A stretch of DNA of 64,000 nucleotides from Rhodocollybia butyracea (GCA_015501585.1 JADNRY010000107.1:1-64000), one strand, 5' to 3'. Shown: positions 24,801 to 35,959, counted from the stretch's first letter. Notes: generated from the letters alone by a model not told the origin. Made by a program: numbers and translations.

Positions 24801-26880
24801 TTAGCCTGATAGCTAAAGCACTCATCAACTCTGGGAAGCCATCTGAGGAAAGAACCAAAGCCGGTATGTTTCAACCACTTTTTGTTGATATGTTTTTCCT
24901 TACCTCCGGCTAGCTGATACCATGAGAAAATTCTTCCACGACACCTGATCTCAGCTAACACGTTATGGTATTTCTCAACTTGCGTCCACTACCGAACCCG
25001 GTGCGCTCATGGTGCTCTACCGTAACTTCCATTTATCAGTCCTCTATAAACGCGATGCATCGGAAGATCCAGGTTTATATTCCCTTGTCACCGATCAGTG
25101 CTTATCGAATGAACCTTCTGTCGTTTGGGAACGAGTAGAAGATCTCAACGGAGGAGGCTCGCCGACCTTTGTTGATTCTCGCGTTATCAAATCAAGCGCT
25201 GCTGTTGAGTACGTGGTGACCCATGTCTTCCTTGGAGTGTTTGACGACTCCGATTCTTTTCATGTAGCATGCAACGCATTCGTTCAGAGCAACAACTTCG
25301 ATCAGAGGAACTTCAATCTGAGATTCTTCGAGCGGAAATAAACTTTCAATGGGGGAACAAGCAAAGGAGGATCTTCGAGCAGAGGGACGGCGAAGTGCGG
25401 AAAAAAGAATGTCTAGCGGAGATTTGGGAGTGGCTACAAAAGAGGAAAGAATATCGGGCGACTCGAGCAAAGCAGCACCATAGGCGTGCTAAACAGGGGC
25501 AGGCCCCCTTTGATCGCGCTGAACTTTGGGTGGAGAACATAGAAGTAAAGCGCTCCCGACAAGAATTTGACGGCACGAACTATCGGATCTCGTTTCACGC
25601 TAAGTCTGGGTCGAGGCAACAATCAGGGCAACAGAGTAAAGCAGGGACCCACGGTTGGACGGCACACCAACTAACGGAGTACTTCGATGGGACTACACTT
25701 GACATGGAGGACCGTGACATAACAGTATTACGACGAGTTCGCGCATTCCAATTCACAGCACGCGCGTTTCATGCTCGGCCTAGGCTGAGCCAACGGTGGA
25801 GACCACAAGCGACAGTACAATCAAAAAATATACTGACTACCCCAGATATCCAGAGCCAACGGCAGAGACCGCAAGTGACACAACCAAACGTGAATGGTTG
25901 GGTTTCGGAGGATAGGATAGTGCTAGGAGTGGGTTGGAGTGCGCTGGGATGGTTCGTTGCGTGTTGCTTGGTATGTATGTATGCGCACTATTTATTGAAA
26001 TTTGTTTTACCAAAAGCATTTGTCTGAACATATCGTAAACTTTGAAGCGCCACATTTCGCGTTTCTTTCCATTGCTTCCGCCTATGCTCTCTTATCTGGT
26101 ATCGTTGAATTCTTGATACTGAGAGCTCAATCAATATCTTCCAACATCAGCTGAAAGACAATGTCAATGGAGCCTCTCTCTTATAGGTATTAGGAACAAG
26201 GGACGTGAGGTGAGGGGGATTTGGGGGACTCAGATGAGCGGAGGATATTGCCGGCGTTTTGTTTGTGAGGGGAATCGTCGATCGAATGGATGGGAGTGTC
26301 CAGTGGCTTGGTCGGTTGCCTTTAAGATCCCCTTTTCATGCTTCAAGCTTCAAATCTGAGCGATTGGCACAAAGGAGCAGGAGTAGCGGGGGTGTCGGGA
26401 TTGCATGTTGTTTGGAAATGGGGAAGTTGCGGTCGTTAGAGCGCTTCAGCGTTCCTCAAAGCCTATTCCATCCTCTCTAACATCCCTCACTCACTGTGTC
26501 TGGCGATTGCAGAGTTATCCTCACCAATATTTCCGGGTGGCGATCGCGGTATATGGGACCGGGAATACAAACCGCAGTTGTTTGAAGTCGAAGTAGTGAG
26601 ATTGAGGTAAGGAGCGAGTGTTAACGTTAACTAGTAACTACTGATGCTACTCCCAGCAACTTCATGTCCGAGTCATTGATGTATATCCATCTAGCGCTCC
26701 TCTTCCAGCTATCCCTGTCCCGTTCTTCTCTCTCAGTGCAACCGTAGCATATAATGCTTGTACAGCTTTTGCGATACCACCTGCGTTATCTCCCTCTCTC
26801 GCACCCTATTCCACCAGTGTAGTATTACCCCCACCATTTCATTTCTGTCGGCTACCATATACCATCATTCATTGGTCCTT
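21890..26880 (+). repeat. Tandem array unit B (carries MINDY copy B)
   Basis: Second unit of about 5 kb. Its 3' part (25.7-26.88 kb) is nearly identical to unit A's 20.7-21.89 kb, and its 5' part is nearly identical to unit C's, as expected after a recent tandem duplication. A small private tandem repeat of 'gtgtacccagc' is at about 23352-23377. The short plus-strand frames upstream of MINDY (for example at 22753-23117) recur in unit C but give no recognisable protein. Confidence 0.65.
24229..26027 (+). pseudogene. MINDY-type deubiquitinase, copy B, nonsense codon before the catalytic His
   Basis: Same exon plan as copy A: 24229-24361, 24416-24577, 24630-24863, 24914-25208, 25268-26027. Exons 1-3 are intact and keep the Cys box (again with Glu in place of Gln) and HGWLVDPESPEAE. 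In exon 4 the codon that is CAA in copy A and CGA in copy C is TGA (24946-24948). A protein would therefore stop inside the SQLTRYG motif, before the catalytic His. Exon 5 also lacks one G near 25351 and gains one A near 25405, so about 20 codons are read in another frame before the two shifts cancel. The downstream sequence otherwise remains open, so inactivation looks recent. Translation could at most give an N-terminal fragment with the Cys box. Confidence 0.8.
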
Positions 26881-29800
26881 CTAATTTTGAACAAATGGGC
26901 ATTTGACGCCCGAAAGCTGCCTGGCGCTTAATATTTTTTTTTCTCTCTCCCACCCACCTCTCCCAGTTTTGCACCGAGTTCTTCCTCTGCCTGCCGTCAT
27001 TCCAGATCTCTCGACTAATCTCAAGTCTAAAATGCAGTCAAATTGAGTGAGAGCCTGAGGAGAGGGACCCACAGGGCGACGATACACTTACCTGGCCTAA
27101 CTAGTAGCTGTTTTGATTTACTGGGTATTTCTATCGGAATTGGTGAGTACGAATACGAGTGACATTCTCTCTTCTTATGATATCTCTGACTTTCGACTGG
27201 ATCCAGGCAATTGCTGCTCTCGTCTAACAATGCTCCAACATATGCAACCACCGCGTGCTTGAAAGTCGATCGCGACGTTTATCTATCCTATGATGATATC
27301 GCGTGTCTCATACAGTTGGTCCTGGTACTACGATCCAACCGGTCCGCGGTATTCCTAGTGCTCGCAGATATTGCACTGAACGTTATACGCGCTTGCGTAT
27401 CTGGATATGCTCCGAACCTGAAGTCATCACTTCATCCACTCAGGTTCGACTCGCCGCTTGAGCTTGAGCGCTTGAGCTCAGAGGGACTTTGAGGTTGATA
27501 TATGATAAATTACTGGGATTAAGAACGAGCCGACAGTGGTGGAAGTGGAACGAATGAGTCCAGTCGAAGGTGCCGGTAAGTTTTTAAACTTTATCTCTCA
27601 AGTGACGCTGAGCTGATTTGCTAGCTCTTAGCCTTGCCTTTTTCAGTTTCCAGTATCTGCACTAGTCCTTCTCGCTCAAGTCTTCAAAACGAAGCCAGGC
27701 GTTGTACAGTCAAATCGCTCCATTTCCATGGTAACAGATTATCGATTACCCTTGAATGAACCAGGTCATCTTTGGGGAAAAGGCAAGCGGGGATCATTAC
27801 TTCGACGGTGGAAAGCACTTCACGCTGTGGAAGCGCAGGTTTTTGGGCGACAGGAGGTCTACTTTTCAGGAAGCGGCATCCCGATATCCCATTTACAGGC
27901 ATTGTTGGTGTCTCAGTAACTCTATCACGAAACTCGCTCGGCAATATCGAGCTTTTTTTTCAAGGTTTCTGTACGATTGCCCTCCACATCATATGCACTT
28001 CACAACGTGCGCCTGCATCTATCGTCGACGTTGTGTCTCCCGTCTTTCTCATCAAACCGTTCTTTGTCTCCGTCTTTTTCGCCAAGCTCTTGCCGTGTTC
28101 ATTTGTTCTGCTTCCAAAGTTGGATATACCCCAGATACACTCTGAATACACAAAGTTGGAGACTGTTTGTTTGTTCCGCTTCCAATATTGGATATACCGC
28201 AGATGCCAGATACACATGTTGAATACACGTTGGAGACCCAACACCACGAATTGATTAATTCGTTCCTCTGAACCTGCGCGCGTAATTATATGGCTATGTT
28301 ATGTATGCTTGTGCTCCGTCCTCCTGGTCCTCCAGCTTCTGGTCCGCCCCGAGCTCGGCTTCCTCACCTCTCATTAATGGCCATTTCTCGAACATCAGTC
28401 GAAGACACTCACCAAGACTTGTTTCATTACGGAGAGTCAGAAATCCATTGCGAGGGAACCATTCGGCCGGAGGACTCAGATGAGCAGATGGCGTTGTTGA
28501 TGTTCTTTTCATGAACAATGTCCGATTCAACAGGAATTGTTGCCCACAGGGAAGACGTCTACTGATTATTAACATTATATCTCCAGCGATTCGTGGTATT
28601 CGCAAGGCGAGGGTTGACCGGTGACCGGTGACCATGGGATCCCTCGAGGCTCGACAGATGAACCGAACACACAACGACAACAAACTTAGATCTAAGAGCG
28701 TCTGCTGATGATTATCAGGATTATACTCCAGTGAGGCTTTACGTTTGACGTCTTGACCACGAGGATCCCTCAAGGCTTGATAATAAAAGTCCTGCTCTTT
28801 TCCAAGTGGGTTATCATCGATAATTAGCCGGAAAAAACGAACAACGCATTGGAACCAAGCATCTATGGACAAAGCCCACAATTTTATCTCTACTGTTTGG
28901 GATCTGAAGAGTAATTTTATCTCTAGTATTTGGGATCTGAAGAGTATAGAATTCGGAGTGGGGCAGGATAGAAAAAGTTATAGAATCGTCACAGAGAATC
29001 ACAATGGACCTTGTTCTTTCATCGCGATTTGTAAGCGGCCAGCTACTGCTTGTAATTCTGGAGAATGATACCATGCTGACAACACAGGCAATATCCTCAT
29101 ACTTCGTGGCGAGATGGAGATTCCAGTTCGACACACATCTGTCTCATACAAATACCTCTCGCAGCTTGTGGTCAACCACTCGCGCTCCCTCAACGCATAT
29201 AATGATTCGAGCAAAAGTATCGTGTCCGAAAGAATGCCTAAGACACAAGGTACACATCAAAACCAAACTCCGTATTTCAGTTTTGCTAACCAGAACCAAA
29301 GAGATCGTGGAGTTGAATCCAGTGTTCACTGAATCCAAGTCATTTGGAGGTCCCTTTGGCATTCCTTTCTTGCTGGGTCGACTGGGAATCGAACCAGTTC
29401 ATGGATGGCTTGTCGATCCAGAAAGCCCCGAAGCAGAAACTGTATCCGAGGTGGAGGATCATGACAGTGCGGTTAGCCTGATAGCTAAAGCACTCATCAA
29501 CTCTGGGAAGCCATCTGAGGAAAGAACCAAAGCCGGTATGTTTCAACCACTTTTTGTTGATATGTTTTTCCTTACCTCCGGCTAGCTGATACCATGAGAA
29601 AATTCTTCCACGACACCCGATCTCAGCTAACACGTTATGGTATTTCTCAACTTGCGTCCACTACCGAACCCGGTGCGCTCATGGTGCTCTACCGTAACTT
29701 CCATTTATCAGTCCTCTATAAACGCGATGCATTGGACGATCCAGGTTTATATTCCCTTGTCACCGATCAGTGCTTATCGAATGAACCTTCTGTCGTTTGG

Positions 29801-30790
29801 GAACGAGTAGAAGATCTCAACGGAGGAGGCTCGCCGACCTTTGTTGATTCTCGCTTTATCAAATCAAGCGCTGCTGTTGAGTACGTGGTGACCCATGTCT
29901 TCCTTGGAGTGTTTGACGACTCCGATTCTTTTCATGTAGCATGCAACGCATTCGTTCAGAGCAACAACTTCGATCAGAGGAACTTCAATCTGAGATTCTT
30001 CGAGCGGAAATAGACTTTCAACGGGGGGAACAAGCAAAGGAGGATCTTCGAGCAGAGGGACGGCGAAGTGCGGAAAAAGAATGTCTAGCGGAGATTTGGG
30101 AGTGGCTACAAAAGAGGAAAGAATATCGGGCGACTCGAGCAAAGCAGCACCATAGGCGTGCTAAACAGGGGCAGGCCCCCTTTGATCGCGCTGAACTTTG
30201 GGTGGAGAACATAGAAGTAAAGCGCTCCCGACGAGAATTCGACCGCACGTCCTATTGCATCGAGTTTCACGCTAATTCTGGGTCGAGGCGACAATCAAGG
30301 CACGCAGAGGCCTACGGTTGGACAGCACACCAACTAACGGAGTACTTCGATGGGACTACACTTGACATGGAGGACTGTGACATCACAGTATTACGACGAG
30401 TCTCCGCCATGGTACCCCTAACCCTATCGTTTCAAGCTCGGCCTAGGCTGAGCCAACAGCAGAGACCACAAGTGACGCAACCAGACGTGAATCCATCGCG
30501 GCCATGTATCATCATGTAGCTGGGTTTCGGAGTGTGTAGGAGAGCCTGGGATGGTCGGTTCCGTGTTGCTTGGTAAATATGTATGTGCACTACTTACTGA
30601 AATTCGTCAAGTCGTTGAGGCACCCTCATCTAGCGCTTCTCTTCCACCATCCCTCCCCCGCCCCGATCCTCTCTCTGCCAGTGCAACCATAGAATGTACG
30701 TATATTATACTCATGTTCCACTTTCACCATACCACTTCTCTTGTCGCTCACAAATGTAGTACTATCTGTACCGTTTTGATACTTCATTAA
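26880..30790 (+). repeat. Tandem array unit C (carries MINDY copy C)
   Basis: Third unit, about 3.9 kb. It lacks roughly 340-400 bases that unit B has between about 23113 and 23440; the joint lies near 28090 ('ccaagctcttgccg'). It also lacks most of the 3' flank present in A and B, jumping near 30600 from just after the gene to the 'ctagcgcttctcttcc' element that in unit A lies at about 21698. Confidence 0.6.
28865..30519 (+). CDS. MINDY-type deubiquitinase, copy C
   Basis: Five-exon model: 28865-29030, 29088-29249, 29302-29535, 29586-29880, 29940-30519, about 478 aa, open throughout. It keeps all landmarks of copy A: the Cys box TENHNGPCSFIAIC, NPVFTESKSF, HGWLVDPESPEAE, SQLTRYG, YRNFHLSVLYK, LVTDQ and VVWERVEDLNGGG. 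It has the same Gln-to-Glu change and the doubled 11-residue N-terminal unit. Intron 1 contains a clear CTGAC branch site. The C-terminus differs: after LRRVSAMVPL the protein skips much of the Gln/Pro-rich region and ends at PSRPCIIM, without the hydrophobic tail of copy A. In the coiled coil it reads like copy B on the left (LWVENIEVKRSR) and like copy A on the right (FDRTSYCIEFHANSGSRR), a mosaic that suggests gene conversion. Expected role: Lys48-chain deubiquitinase, if Glu is tolerated. Confidence 0.82.
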
Positions 30791-33700
30791 CATTTCTTTG
30801 ACGCGTGTTCCGGCCCGAAAGCTGCTAGGCGCTTACTCTTTTTTCTCTCTCTTCGACCAAAACCCACGGCCCTTCCCTAAGCTTCCCTTCCTAACAGTTT
30901 TGCACTGAGCCATCCTCTGTCTGGTGTCATTCCAGATCTCCTGACCAGCCTTAAGCGCTCCAACTAGTCAAGTCTTATATAAACGCAGTGTAATCGAGTC
31001 AGAGGAGAGGGATCGACGGGGCGATGACACACTTACCTAGCTGTTTTGATTTAGTAGGTATATTTCTATCGGAATTAGTGAGTGCAAATGCGAATGATAT
31101 TCTCTCTTCTTACTTCTGACTTGCGATTGGTTCCAGGCAATGGCTACTTTCGTCTAACAACGCTCCAACATATGCAACCACCGGTTGCTTGAATTTGAAA
31201 GTGGATCGCGACGTTTATCTATCCTGTGATGCAATTGCGTTCTCGTACAGTTCGTTCTGGTACTACGATCAAACTGGTATTCCTAGTGCTTGCAGAATGT
31301 TATACGTGCTTGTGTATCTGGATATGCTCCGAGCCTCAAGCCGTCATTAAATTTCTTAGGTTCGGCTCGTGGCTTGAGCCATTGTAGCCGGGTTGCTCAG
31401 AGGAACTTTGGGATTGATATATGATAAGTTGCTGGGGTTAAGAACGAGCCGACAGTGGTGGAAGTGGAACGAATGGGTCCAGTGGAAGATGCCGGTGAGT
31501 TCTGGGTTCTATTTCTCTCAAGTGGCCCTGAACTGACTCCTCTTTGCCTTGCCTTTTTCGTTTTCCAGCATTTTCACTAGTCCTTTTCGCTTAACGACAA
31601 CCTTCAAAGCTTCAAACGTCTTACGGTTACATAAATCACTCCAGTTCCATGGGGTAACAGCTTGCGGAAATGATCCAGATTAATATCCGAGGTTAAACGT
31701 TAAGCGCTAAGCGCTAAGCTTTTAAGAATAGGATATTCGATGGTGAAAAGCACTCCGCGTTATGGAAGGACAGGTCTTGGGGAAGAGGAGGTTCAAGAAG
31801 TTGTATCCCGATATTTGGTGACTCCGCAACTCTGTATCACAAAACTTGCTCGGCGATATCGAGTTTTTTTACACGGTTTCCTTCCACTCCATATGCGCCT
31901 TGTAATGTGTGCCTGCACCTTCGTCGACGTTGCGCCTCCCATCTAACTCACCGGATTCTTCCGTCTCCGTCTTCTCCACCGAGCTCTCAATCCAAAACGC
32001 CCTGCATTCATTCTCCTCTCAACCCATAAACGTCGCATCCACCTGTGCTCTTCTAGGTCCTCTGTAATTAAATACCCCCCGGTTTACAGCAATTACATCG
32101 AGCTTACCTTTTTTCTCTCCTCCCGCGTTGCGCTACGGTGACTATGTCACTTTAGTGTTACAGTTGGTGTGTATACAACAATCAGCAGTTGAACGTTGAG
32201 TCCTCAAGGTTGTAGCTTGTCTAGGTCGTATTACATGGAATCGTCGTTGCAAGAACACCCCCATATTCAGCGTTTTTTCCCTACCTCCGGCGCCCTGGCT
32301 CTTCCTCTTCCCTCTTCCCTCTTCCCCCGACTCGCGCCTCAGCCTTGCCGTGTTCGTTCGTTTTGCTTCCAACTGTGGATCCACCGCAGATACATATTGA
32401 ATACGCATTGGACGCCCAACTCCATGAATCGATTATCATTCGTCCCACTGAACGTGTAATCCTATGGCCATGGATAGGTTGTGCTGGTTAAACCTGGTCC
32501 TCCTGCTTTGGGCCTGTCAGATTAGCAGTGTCTTCATTGGGCTCGAGTTCCTCGCTTCTCAATGACCATTTCACGACCATCAATCGGATGACACTCACTG
32601 GAACTTGTTTCGACTCTCCGACGACTCCTCTATCATAACTCTTCTCCATCATCATCACGGCCAACTCACTTCCAAAGAATCAGAAACCATTGCAAGAGAA
32701 CAATTCGGCTGGAGGACTCGGAGGAGCGGATGGTGTTGTCAGTGTTCTTTTCGTGAACAAGTCTGATTCAACGGGAATTGCTAGGAACAGGGAAGAACGT
32801 GTCGAGTGTCAAGTGGCTGCATTGACTGCCTTTGGGTTGTTCTCTTCGTTCGAGCAATGGGAGACGAAAGAGTTCCGTTGTTTGGGAAGGGGAATGCTAG
32901 GTTGTTAGAAGCGGAGTAGTGCAGTTCGGAACGGATTTGGGAGCGTAGCGGAGAACGACGACTCATCAATGCATTATCTACAGCCTGTCTATAGCTCTCT
33001 TCCGATCGCGACGCTATGTCCCCTTCCTGAAATCTACCATGACTTGCGTTGTTGAAAGCCTTTCTTCGGTGACATCTCTTACTCGTTGTTCTCCTTCTCT
33101 CACTGGGTTCGGCGACCGTAGTACTACTGGGCCCCACCGATAATTCTCTGTCGGATTGCGGTGCTTGGAATGGGACTTCCAGAGCTGCTCCCAGGTGAGT
33201 GAAATGGGATTGGAGGTGGAGACGAGTGCGTGTTCGGCCTTCCCACCCAATTCACGTCCGACTCAAGACATGGTGCATGGTGTCTCAGAAGCCTCTTCTG
33301 TTGCATCCTCTCGTTCCTCTTTCGCGGCAAGTGTAGTACATAGTACTACGCCCAACGATGCGTTTTATCTTCACAACTTCCTCCGTTTCCTCGTTTACTA
33401 GCTACAACTTCCGCCATATTTCCTCAAGTTGTTTCCTTCTCTCCCAAGGGGGTAATATTACACCAGCCGACACTGCTTTTCTTTACCTAGTATCGCTGGG
33501 GTTGTCAGTAGTACTCTGAGGTCTACAACGAAGGTCACCACATCGATATGTTGGATGGGGACAATGAAATATCGGGGAGTGCATAACGGAAGGAGGATGT
33601 TCTATGGAGAACGATAGGTATATTGATTGGTATGGTATGGGTATACGTGTCATTCCTTATTTATCTTTCCTAACGGTCCATATCATTTTGTCTTATATCC

Positions 33701-33850
33701 ATTTGTTCAACCACACTCCTTATTCACATATTTATCACGTTCATAGTCTATAATCCCAGTGCGCTTCTGTGGGTGGCCATCTTTCACTTTGTTCCAGCAT
33801 ACACTCTTTAATTATATGATCAAACCATTGCTTTTAGCAACGTCTGCCGC
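30790..33850. repeat. Tandem array unit D without MINDY, merging into dispersed block copy V
   Basis: Begins with the same unit landmark as A-C (gctaggcgcttactcttttt at about 30824) and follows the array order through the 'ggtgactatgtcac' element near 32137 and the 'tcactggaacttgtttc' landmark near 32595. At about 32810, where A-C enter the MINDY part, it instead continues as ordinary dispersed block (gaacgtgtcgagtgtcaag), as at 3100 and 10960. It ends in front of F-box copy 4. A short stretch at 31440-31498 reads QWWKWNEWVQWKM in one frame but has no counterpart frame in A-C. No supported gene. Confidence 0.55.
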
Positions 33851-34030
33851 ACAGAAGCTTTCTGCCATGTTTCGAAGCATTGATGACCCTAGAATTTGGG
33901 TAGTTGCAGCTTGAGATATTCGTTCAATCCGTGGCATTACTTGTCAAGAAACAATGACATTGTTAGGGATACCTATCATCTATGTACATGGTATATACCC
34001 CGCCAGCCTACGGGGCAGAAGACGAAACCC

Positions 34031-35698
34031 TCAAACCCCAAGTGTTTTTCCAGATATTTGAATAACTATCATCATTCCATTGCGCTCGATAGGCGCAAGT
34101 AAACTATAGGAATGGCCAGGGTTCTCTTCCCACCGTTTCACGAATGTCATTGTAAACACTCTCAAGCAGTCGACCTTGAATGCAGATGTCCCCACGGCAT
34201 TGACCTTGGCAGGAATCCATCGAGACTTGACCATCTCCACTACCAACCAGTCTTTAAACATTGGTGCAGCGACATTCAACAACCGCAAGGAACGCAGTCG
34301 AGGAACGATACAGGCTTCCTGCGGGCGAAGAGAGCTAGTGCGATATGTATGAAGGCCTTCTATGAATTCCGATGATATGGAACTACATTTCTGGGGAATA
34401 CCGGAATCGTCGACAGTGAGATCTTGGAGAGTGGGGAGAAGGACAAGGATTTTAACAAGGTTGGCATCGGAGATGGATAAGCCTTGAATGGAGAATGCGG
34501 TCAATTGTAAAGCTGACTGCTGGACAAATACCACGAAAGGCTCCAAGTTACTCCAGGACTGGTCATCCCACAGTCGATATATATCGCTGTCAGTTGACTC
34601 GGATTTGTCCGTAACCAAATGGAGCACCTTTAATGAAGGAAGTCTGAGGAGAGGGAATACTGCTGAAGAATCGCTTGGATCCTTCCAACCTTCACGATGG
34701 TGTATGGTCAACATTTCTAACTTGGAAGAGCAGGCAATTGTCACGGGAGATACGCCATTGCTGTAAAGCGTGGATTCTGTTAGACCTAAGGAAAAAAGGT
34801 TGGGGAATTTATTGAATACGTCCTGGATATCAACTTGGTGAGAATTAGGATAAGACGAATGGGGGACGGGAGTATCCGGCAGATCCAGCATTTGGAGATT
34901 CGGTGCTGTAGTGGTAAATGGAGTAAGATCTTCCTCCATTACGGATCCAGCAAAACACAGCCTCCTCAGAACAGGGAATGAAGCTGAAGGAATACTGGAA
35001 TGGTTCAGAAACTCCTCAAAGGAGTAGTATTCACAGCGATAGGACAAGGACTGCCAGCAGATTATCTGCTCAAAAAGTCGCGTCAAGAGCAGGTGAAGGT
35101 GAAGTCCTCTTGTAGGAATGAGAATGAAAGGCCTTGCTTCTAGGTCAAGATTAAGCGTCATTGGATGTTGTTGTGACCGAATGAGGAAACAAGACAGCGG
35201 AAAAACTATTTCTATGTCCTCGTATTCCCAGTTGTGATCCTCCCCATGGACATCCCAATACAACGATATTCGAGACCATATCGCAGGCATGGAGAGCGCA
35301 GTTTGCCGCCAGCGTGAGCAGACAGAGCTAACGACCATCGCAGGTTTACTCGTGAGAGCATGAGCGGTTTGCGTCGGCAGCCTGCGTTTGAGATCAACAG
35401 CCCGAAAGCTGTTCATATCGCAGCAATCATCAAGGATCTGTCGTAAAATCTCGTTGGGAATTTTGCGAAATGGCGAGCTGAGAGACCGTAGTTGAGCCGC
35501 GTAGTGCTCCAAGCGTCCCTTTTCCTTTCTAATGCGGCAAATTTCTGCTTCATAGTTTTCAAGGTCTCGTTCAATGTTTTCGAGAATCGAGGCGACTTCG
35601 TCTGGTTGGGCAAAGGGAGGATCAGATTCTGTCTGAATTTTTTCGCCAACTACGCGAGGAATGAAGGTGTTCCCACCGCAAGCAGAACAGAGAGGCAT
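34031..35698 (-). CDS. F-box / leucine-rich-repeat-like protein, copy 4 (intact)
   Basis: About 555 aa, uninterrupted. Start chosen at the ATG at 35698 (MPLCSACGGNTFIPRVV), aligned with copies 1 and 2; the frame is open further upstream to 35959 but without an aligned start. Coiled coil VASILENIERDLENYEAEICR, F-box SPFRKIPNEILRQILDDCC, then VCSRWRQTALSMPAIWSRISLYW and the leucine-rich half, with RLRSLRLLNVAAPMFKDW near the end. It is closest to copy 5: both have SPFRKIPNEIL and a DVFNKFPNLFSLG or NVFNKCSNLISLG segment, and their 3' flanks share an 'agacgaaaccctcaaacc' motif. Presumed SCF substrate adaptor with unknown target. One of two intact copies. Confidence 0.85.
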   Translation of the reverse strand: MPLCSACGGNTFIPRVVGEKIQTESDPPFAQPDEVASILENIERDLENYEAEICRIRKEKGRLEHYAAQLRSLSSPFRKIPNEILRQILDDCCDMNSFRAVDLKRRLPTQTAHALTSKPAMVVSSVCSRWRQTALSMPAIWSRISLYWDVHGEDHNWEYEDIEIVFPLSCFLIRSQQHPMTLNLDLEARPFILIPTRGLHLHLLLTRLFEQIICWQSLSYRCEYYSFEEFLNHSSIPSASFPVLRRLCFAGSVMEEDLTPFTTTAPNLQMLDLPDTPVPHSSYPNSHQVDIQDVFNKFPNLFSLGLTESTLYSNGVSPVTIACSSKLEMLTIHHREGWKDPSDSSAVFPLLRLPSLKVLHLVTDKSESTDSDIYRLWDDQSWSNLEPFVVFVQQSALQLTAFSIQGLSISDANLVKILVLLPTLQDLTVDDSGIPQKCSSISSEFIEGLHTYRTSSLRPQEACIVPRLRSLRLLNVAAPMFKDWLVVEMVKSRWIPAKVNAVGTSAFKVDCLRVFTMTFVKRWEENPGHSYSLLAPIERNGMMIVIQISGKTLGV

Positions 35699-35959
35699 GA
35701 TCAACGAACGTATGGAAGAAGACGCAAAAGTACTTAAACGCTCAAACCAGGTTAGACGCCCAAAATTTGCCAAACGCAGGTTACTTCTTCCAGCATTTAT
35801 CTGAATAACATTCAATTCTAAGACCCATTCTATGAGGAAACATAATCTCGATAGTTCTCGGTGAGATAAAGGCGGCAGATTGATCATGAAGCAGAGGACT
35901 TTGAGGCCCACGCCGAAAGCTCCGCCGCCGTCATCATGTACTTTCCTCCCACATCCCAA

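Noticed and set aside
28294..28881. 195-codon minus-strand frame upstream of MINDY copy C, with partial versions at 18842-19213 and 24015-24245
   Set aside because: Recurs only because the DNA is duplicated. It is interrupted in copies A and B, overlaps the MINDY start on the other strand, and has no family pattern.
31440..31500. Trp-rich stretch QWWKWNEWVQWKM in unit D
   Set aside because: A 'gtggaagtggaa' simple repeat; units A-C have a stop or another frame at the same place.
34112..34375. Plus-strand frames opposite the F-box genes (also in copies 2, 3, 5 and 6)
   Set aside because: Antisense shadows; the minus strand carries the F-box and leucine-rich pattern in all six copies.
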